Shown: positions 4,275-6,270 of the stretch, in pieces
Layout of the letters: the number at the start of each line of letters is the position of its first letter
How positions within the stretch are numbered: the stretch's first letter is position 1
Assembly (NCBI GenBank): GCA_038251625.1
Contig: JBBSBE010000187.1
Location: 1 to 6,270 of the forward strand
Direction of reading: 5' to 3'
DNA: 6,270 nucleotides
DNA from: JBBQXK01 sp038251625
GTDB lineage: Bacteria > Pseudomonadota > Alphaproteobacteria > Rhodobacterales > Rhodobacteraceae
Notes under the pieces: generated by a model
What the model was told of the DNA's origin: nothing
Database searches by the model: none
What the model saw: the letters and a program-made list of their open reading frames with translations, nothing else
Made by a program: the position numbers and the translations under genes

Positions 4275-5387
4275 ATGGAACGCTTGGCGGGGCCGCTTTT
4301 TCTGGGGTCCGAGATTTACCGCGGGTCAAGCTATGGCGGCAAGCACCCCCTGCGCGTGCCGCGCGTCTCGACGGTGATGGATCTGGGCCGGGCGCTTGGC
4401 TGGCTGCCGCCGGATCGCTACCGGACCAGCCCCCGCGCCAAGGCGGCAGCGTTGATGGCGTGGCACACGGACGATTACATCACCGCGTTGCAAAGCGCGG
4501 AAGCCGCGGGTGATGCCCCGGATGACGTGCGGCGGCGGCATCACCTTGGCACCCTGTCGAACCCGATCTTCCCCGAGATGTTTCGCCGGCCGGCCACAGG
4601 GGCGGGGGGCACGATGCTGGCGGCGGAACTGCTGTGCCATGGTGGCGCCATCCACGTGCCGGGAGGCGGGACGCACCATGGCCTGCCCGACCGGGCCAAC
4701 GGGTTTTGCTATCTCAACGACGTGGTTCTGGGCATCCTTGCGCTGCGTCGGTTGGGTGTGGCGCGGGTGGCTTACGTGGATATCGACGCGCATCATTGCG
4801 ACGGGGTGGCGGCGGCCTTTGCAGGCAACCCGGAGGTTCTGATGATTTCGGTGCATGAAGAAGGGCGCTGGCCCTTTACCGGCGCACTGGAGGATGACGC
4901 GGGAGGCAACGCGGTGAATTGCCCCGTGCCGCGCGGGTTCAACGACACCGAGATGCGCGCGGTGCTGGAGGGGGTGATCCTGCCGCAGGTCGCCGCGCAC
5001 CGGCCCGACGCGGTGGTGCTGCAATGCGGGGCGGATGCGTTGGAGGAAGACCCGCTGTCGCGCCTGTCGCTTTCCAACAACGCGCATGCGGGTGTTGTAA
5101 CGGCACTGGCCGCTATGGCGCCCCGGCTGATGGTGCTTGGGGGCGGGGGGTACAACCCATGGTCGGTCGGGCGGTGCTGGACGCTGGTCTGGGCCGCGCT
5201 GGCCGGATTGGAGGTGCCCGACAGGTTGCCCCCCGAAGCAGAGGCCGTACTGCGGGGGCTCGGATGGAATGGTGGCGGGCGGCCGCCGCCAGCCGGGGCG
5301 ATGCTGACCACGCTGCGTGACGCGCCGCGAGAGGGCCCGGTACGCGCAGAGATCCGCGACCGGATCGCGGCGCTGGCGGCCCGATGA
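4275..5387 (+). CDS. Zinc-dependent histone deacetylase-family enzyme (class I-like, AcuC-related)
   Basis: A 370-residue arginase/deacetylase-fold hydrolase. The catalytic set looks complete: tandem His134-His135 in GGGTHHG, zinc ligands Asp171 and His173 in the D169-I-D-A-H-H-C-D-G loop, the third ligand Asp254 in QCGADALEEDP, and the transition-state Tyr293 in GGGGYNPW. The following R300-C-W is typical of class I HDACs and AcuC. Expected chemistry is Zn2+-dependent removal of acetyl (or similar acyl) groups from lysine side chains or small amines in the cytoplasm. Bacterial relatives include acetoin-utilisation protein AcuC and acetylpolyamine amidohydrolases; the substrate here is unknown. 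The start is the ATG at 4275, which has AAGGG (4261-4265) nine bases upstream; a TTG at 4248 is an unlikely alternative. The length is near that of AcuC. The stop overlaps the ThpR-like gene by four bases (ATGA). Confidence 0.92.
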   Translation: MERLAGPLFLGSEIYRGSSYGGKHPLRVPRVSTVMDLGRALGWLPPDRYRTSPRAKAAALMAWHTDDYITALQSAEAAGDAPDDVRRRHHLGTLSNPIFPEMFRRPATGAGGTMLAAELLCHGGAIHVPGGGTHHGLPDRANGFCYLNDVVLGILALRRLGVARVAYVDIDAHHCDGVAAAFAGNPEVLMISVHEEGRWPFTGALEDDAGGNAVNCPVPRGFNDTEMRAVLEGVILPQVAAHRPDAVVLQCGADALEEDPLSRLSLSNNAHAGVVTALAAMAPRLMVLGGGGYNPWSVGRCWTLVWAALAGLEVPDRLPPEAEAVLRGLGWNGGGRPPPAGAMLTTLRDAPREGPVRAEIRDRIAALAAR

Positions 5388-5935
5388 TCCGGGCGTTTGT
5401 CGGGATCGCCCTTCCGCCCGACGTGCGGTCGCGCCTGTCGGTGCTGCAGTTCCTGTTGCCCCTGCCGCGCCGGGTGGAGCCCGAGGATTTTCACCTGACC
5501 CTCGCTTTTCCGGGCGAGGTGCCCGACGATGTGCTGGTGGCGCTGGACGAGCGGTTGCAGGCCTTGCGGCAGGCGCGGTTCGAGGTTGCGTTGCGGGGGG
5601 TGGGCATGTTCGGCGGTGCCGCGCCACGCACGGTATGGGCGGGGGTGGAACCCTGCGAGCCGCTGATGCGGCTGCAGGCCAAGGTGGACCGTTTGGTCCG
5701 CATGTGCGGCGCTATGCCCGACGCGCGCCGCTACATCCCCCATGTGACGCTGGGCCGCTTCCCACCACCGGCCCCCGATGCGGCGCTGCGGCTGGAACGG
5801 GCGGTGGTGGGTGAGGCGCTTTTCCGCACCGGGCCGTTCGAGGTGGCGGAAGTCATGCTTTGGCGGTCGCATGCCGCGCCGCGCGGTGTGGCGCGGTACG
5901 AGGCGCTGGCGTCCTATCCGCTGGAGCGTGTCTGA
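5384..5935 (+). CDS. thpR: RNA 2',3'-cyclic phosphodiesterase (2H family, ThpR/LigT)
   Basis: A 183-residue protein of the 2H phosphoesterase superfamily. It has both catalytic HXTX motifs, H37-L-T-L40 and H120-V-T-L123, at the expected spacing, plus the N-terminal RAFVGIALPP strand and the LAFPGEV segment of the ThpR family. Related enzymes hydrolyse RNA 2',3'-cyclic phosphates to 2'-phosphates, and some ligate tRNA half-molecules in vitro. The length is normal for the family. The ATG (5384-5386) overlaps the deacetylase stop by four bases, indicating translational coupling with that gene. This is a recurring kind of overlap rather than proof of a shared pathway. No convincing terminator was found immediately downstream. 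Confidence 0.92.
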   Translation: MIRAFVGIALPPDVRSRLSVLQFLLPLPRRVEPEDFHLTLAFPGEVPDDVLVALDERLQALRQARFEVALRGVGMFGGAAPRTVWAGVEPCEPLMRLQAKVDRLVRMCGAMPDARRYIPHVTLGRFPPPAPDAALRLERAVVGEALFRTGPFEVAEVMLWRSHAAPRGVARYEALASYPLERV

Positions 5936-6221
5936 GCGTTGCCCCGGATTTGGCTCGCCTCTTCTGTCGCCAGCGTTATGGTCGCGCCTGCGCCGCGAGG
6001 CAGGGAATCACGCCTTGGGTTCGGAAGGAACGGGAGGATGAGCGCCGTAGTGGAAGCAGTCAGGATAATTGCCCCGGCGGTCTGCCGCAGGCCAGCCAGC
6101 ACATTCCGGCGCGATGCCCGCGTGTGCACCACCCCTGCGTATGGCGACGGGGCCAGGATGCGGGTTTGGGTATTGGCGTCGCGGTCAATCCGCCAACGGG
6201 CGACCGGAAGACGCATGACTT
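5936..6221. other. Intergenic region without a convincing gene
   Basis: These 286 bases separate thpR from the last partial gene. A possible small plus-strand reading frame (6038-6229, 63 codons, Arg-rich) has AAGGA eight bases before its ATG, but GC by codon position is nearly flat (about 59/65/71 per cent), unlike the genes around it. A minus-strand frame (6237 to 5914) shows an SRRNVLAGL-plus-hydrophobic stretch but overlaps genes at both ends. A six-base inverted repeat, TTGGCG/CGCCAA (6173-6178, 6191-6196), lies shortly before the next gene and could be an operator. No tRNA or clear terminator was recognised. Confidence 0.5.
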
Positions 6222-6270
6222 TTGTCTGACGCGCCAAACGTAATTGTGGTGGGAGCCGGGGTGATCGGCC
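6222..6270 (+). CDS. FAD/NAD-binding oxidoreductase, N-terminus only (partial)
   Basis: Only 16 codons are visible: an N-terminus reading (M)SDAPNVIVVGAGVIG, containing a beta strand and the dinucleotide-binding G-A-G-V-I-G loop. This is the classic opening of FAD-dependent oxidoreductases of the glycine/D-amino-acid oxidase type. Other Rossmann-type flavoproteins remain possible because the rest lies outside the window. The start appears to be TTG at 6222: an in-frame TGA at 6216-6218 blocks any earlier start, and the next candidate (GTG 6246) is inside the Rossmann strand. GGAAG at 6206-6210 lies 11 bases upstream, a rather long spacing for a ribosome-binding site. Confidence 0.7.
   Translation, partial: MSDAPNVIVVGAGVIG

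Noticed and set aside
4326..5627. 433-codon minus-strand frame opposite the deacetylase gene
   Set aside because: Pro/Arg/His-rich low-complexity translation antisense to a gene with all deacetylase catalytic motifs.
4793..5872. 359-codon minus-strand frame opposite the deacetylase and thpR genes
   Set aside because: Same reasons; it spans two well-supported plus-strand genes and shows no domain of its own.
5914..6237. Minus-strand frame with a twin-arginine-like SRRNVLAGL segment and a hydrophobic stretch
   Set aside because: The motif starts about 40 residues in, the frame overlaps thpR and the oxidoreductase start, and there is no recognisable mature domain; likely chance, though mentioned in the intergenic entry.

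Overview
This window looks like chromosomal DNA of a high-GC alphaproteobacterium, most likely in the Rhodobacteraceae. The pointers are a [2Fe-2S] ferredoxin nearly matching Rhodobacter capsulatus ferredoxin VI as I recall it, an alphaproteobacterial-type SOS box (GTTC-N7-GTTC), a DUF1178 protein, and tightly packed, often overlapping genes. No insertion sequence, CRISPR array, rRNA or tRNA gene was seen. Family assignments come from reading motifs, not from a database search.

Layout. 1-168 (+) is the C-terminal PDZ end of a Do/HtrA-type periplasmic protease, followed by a clear intrinsic terminator (195-219). On the minus strand, 226-774 encodes a small lipoprotein with a peptidoglycan-binding-like domain. 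860-1279 encodes a 139-residue protein that resembles only the C-terminal OB-fold of the error-prone polymerase DnaE2 (ImuC) and sits directly behind a perfect LexA-type box (1282-1296). Divergent from it, 1401-1724 (+) encodes the ferredoxin. It overlaps by one base a secreted FG-GAP/VCBS-like protein with two calcium-loop motifs (1724-2431).

A convergent minus-strand block follows: Nudix hydrolase (3587-4057), then DUF1178 protein (3089-3496), then a C-factor-like short-chain dehydrogenase (2442-3089). The last two overlap by one base. A 217-base divergent intergenic region (4058-4274) carries an 11-bp perfect inverted repeat near its two ends, hairpins and another inverted repeat. It separates this block from a plus-strand pair: a complete zinc-dependent class I-like histone deacetylase-family enzyme (4275-5387) and an RNA 2',3'-cyclic phosphodiesterase of the ThpR/LigT family (5384-5935), overlapping by four bases. 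The window ends with about 286 bases lacking a convincing gene and then the first codons of an FAD/NAD-binding oxidoreductase starting at TTG (6222).

Most of the window is ordinary housekeeping and accessory metabolism, and I do not see a multi-gene novel defence or mobile system. The most unusual locus is the truncated, apparently SOS-controlled DnaE2 OB-fold gene. It could be a relic of a mutagenesis cassette or a repurposed single-domain nucleic-acid-binding protein.
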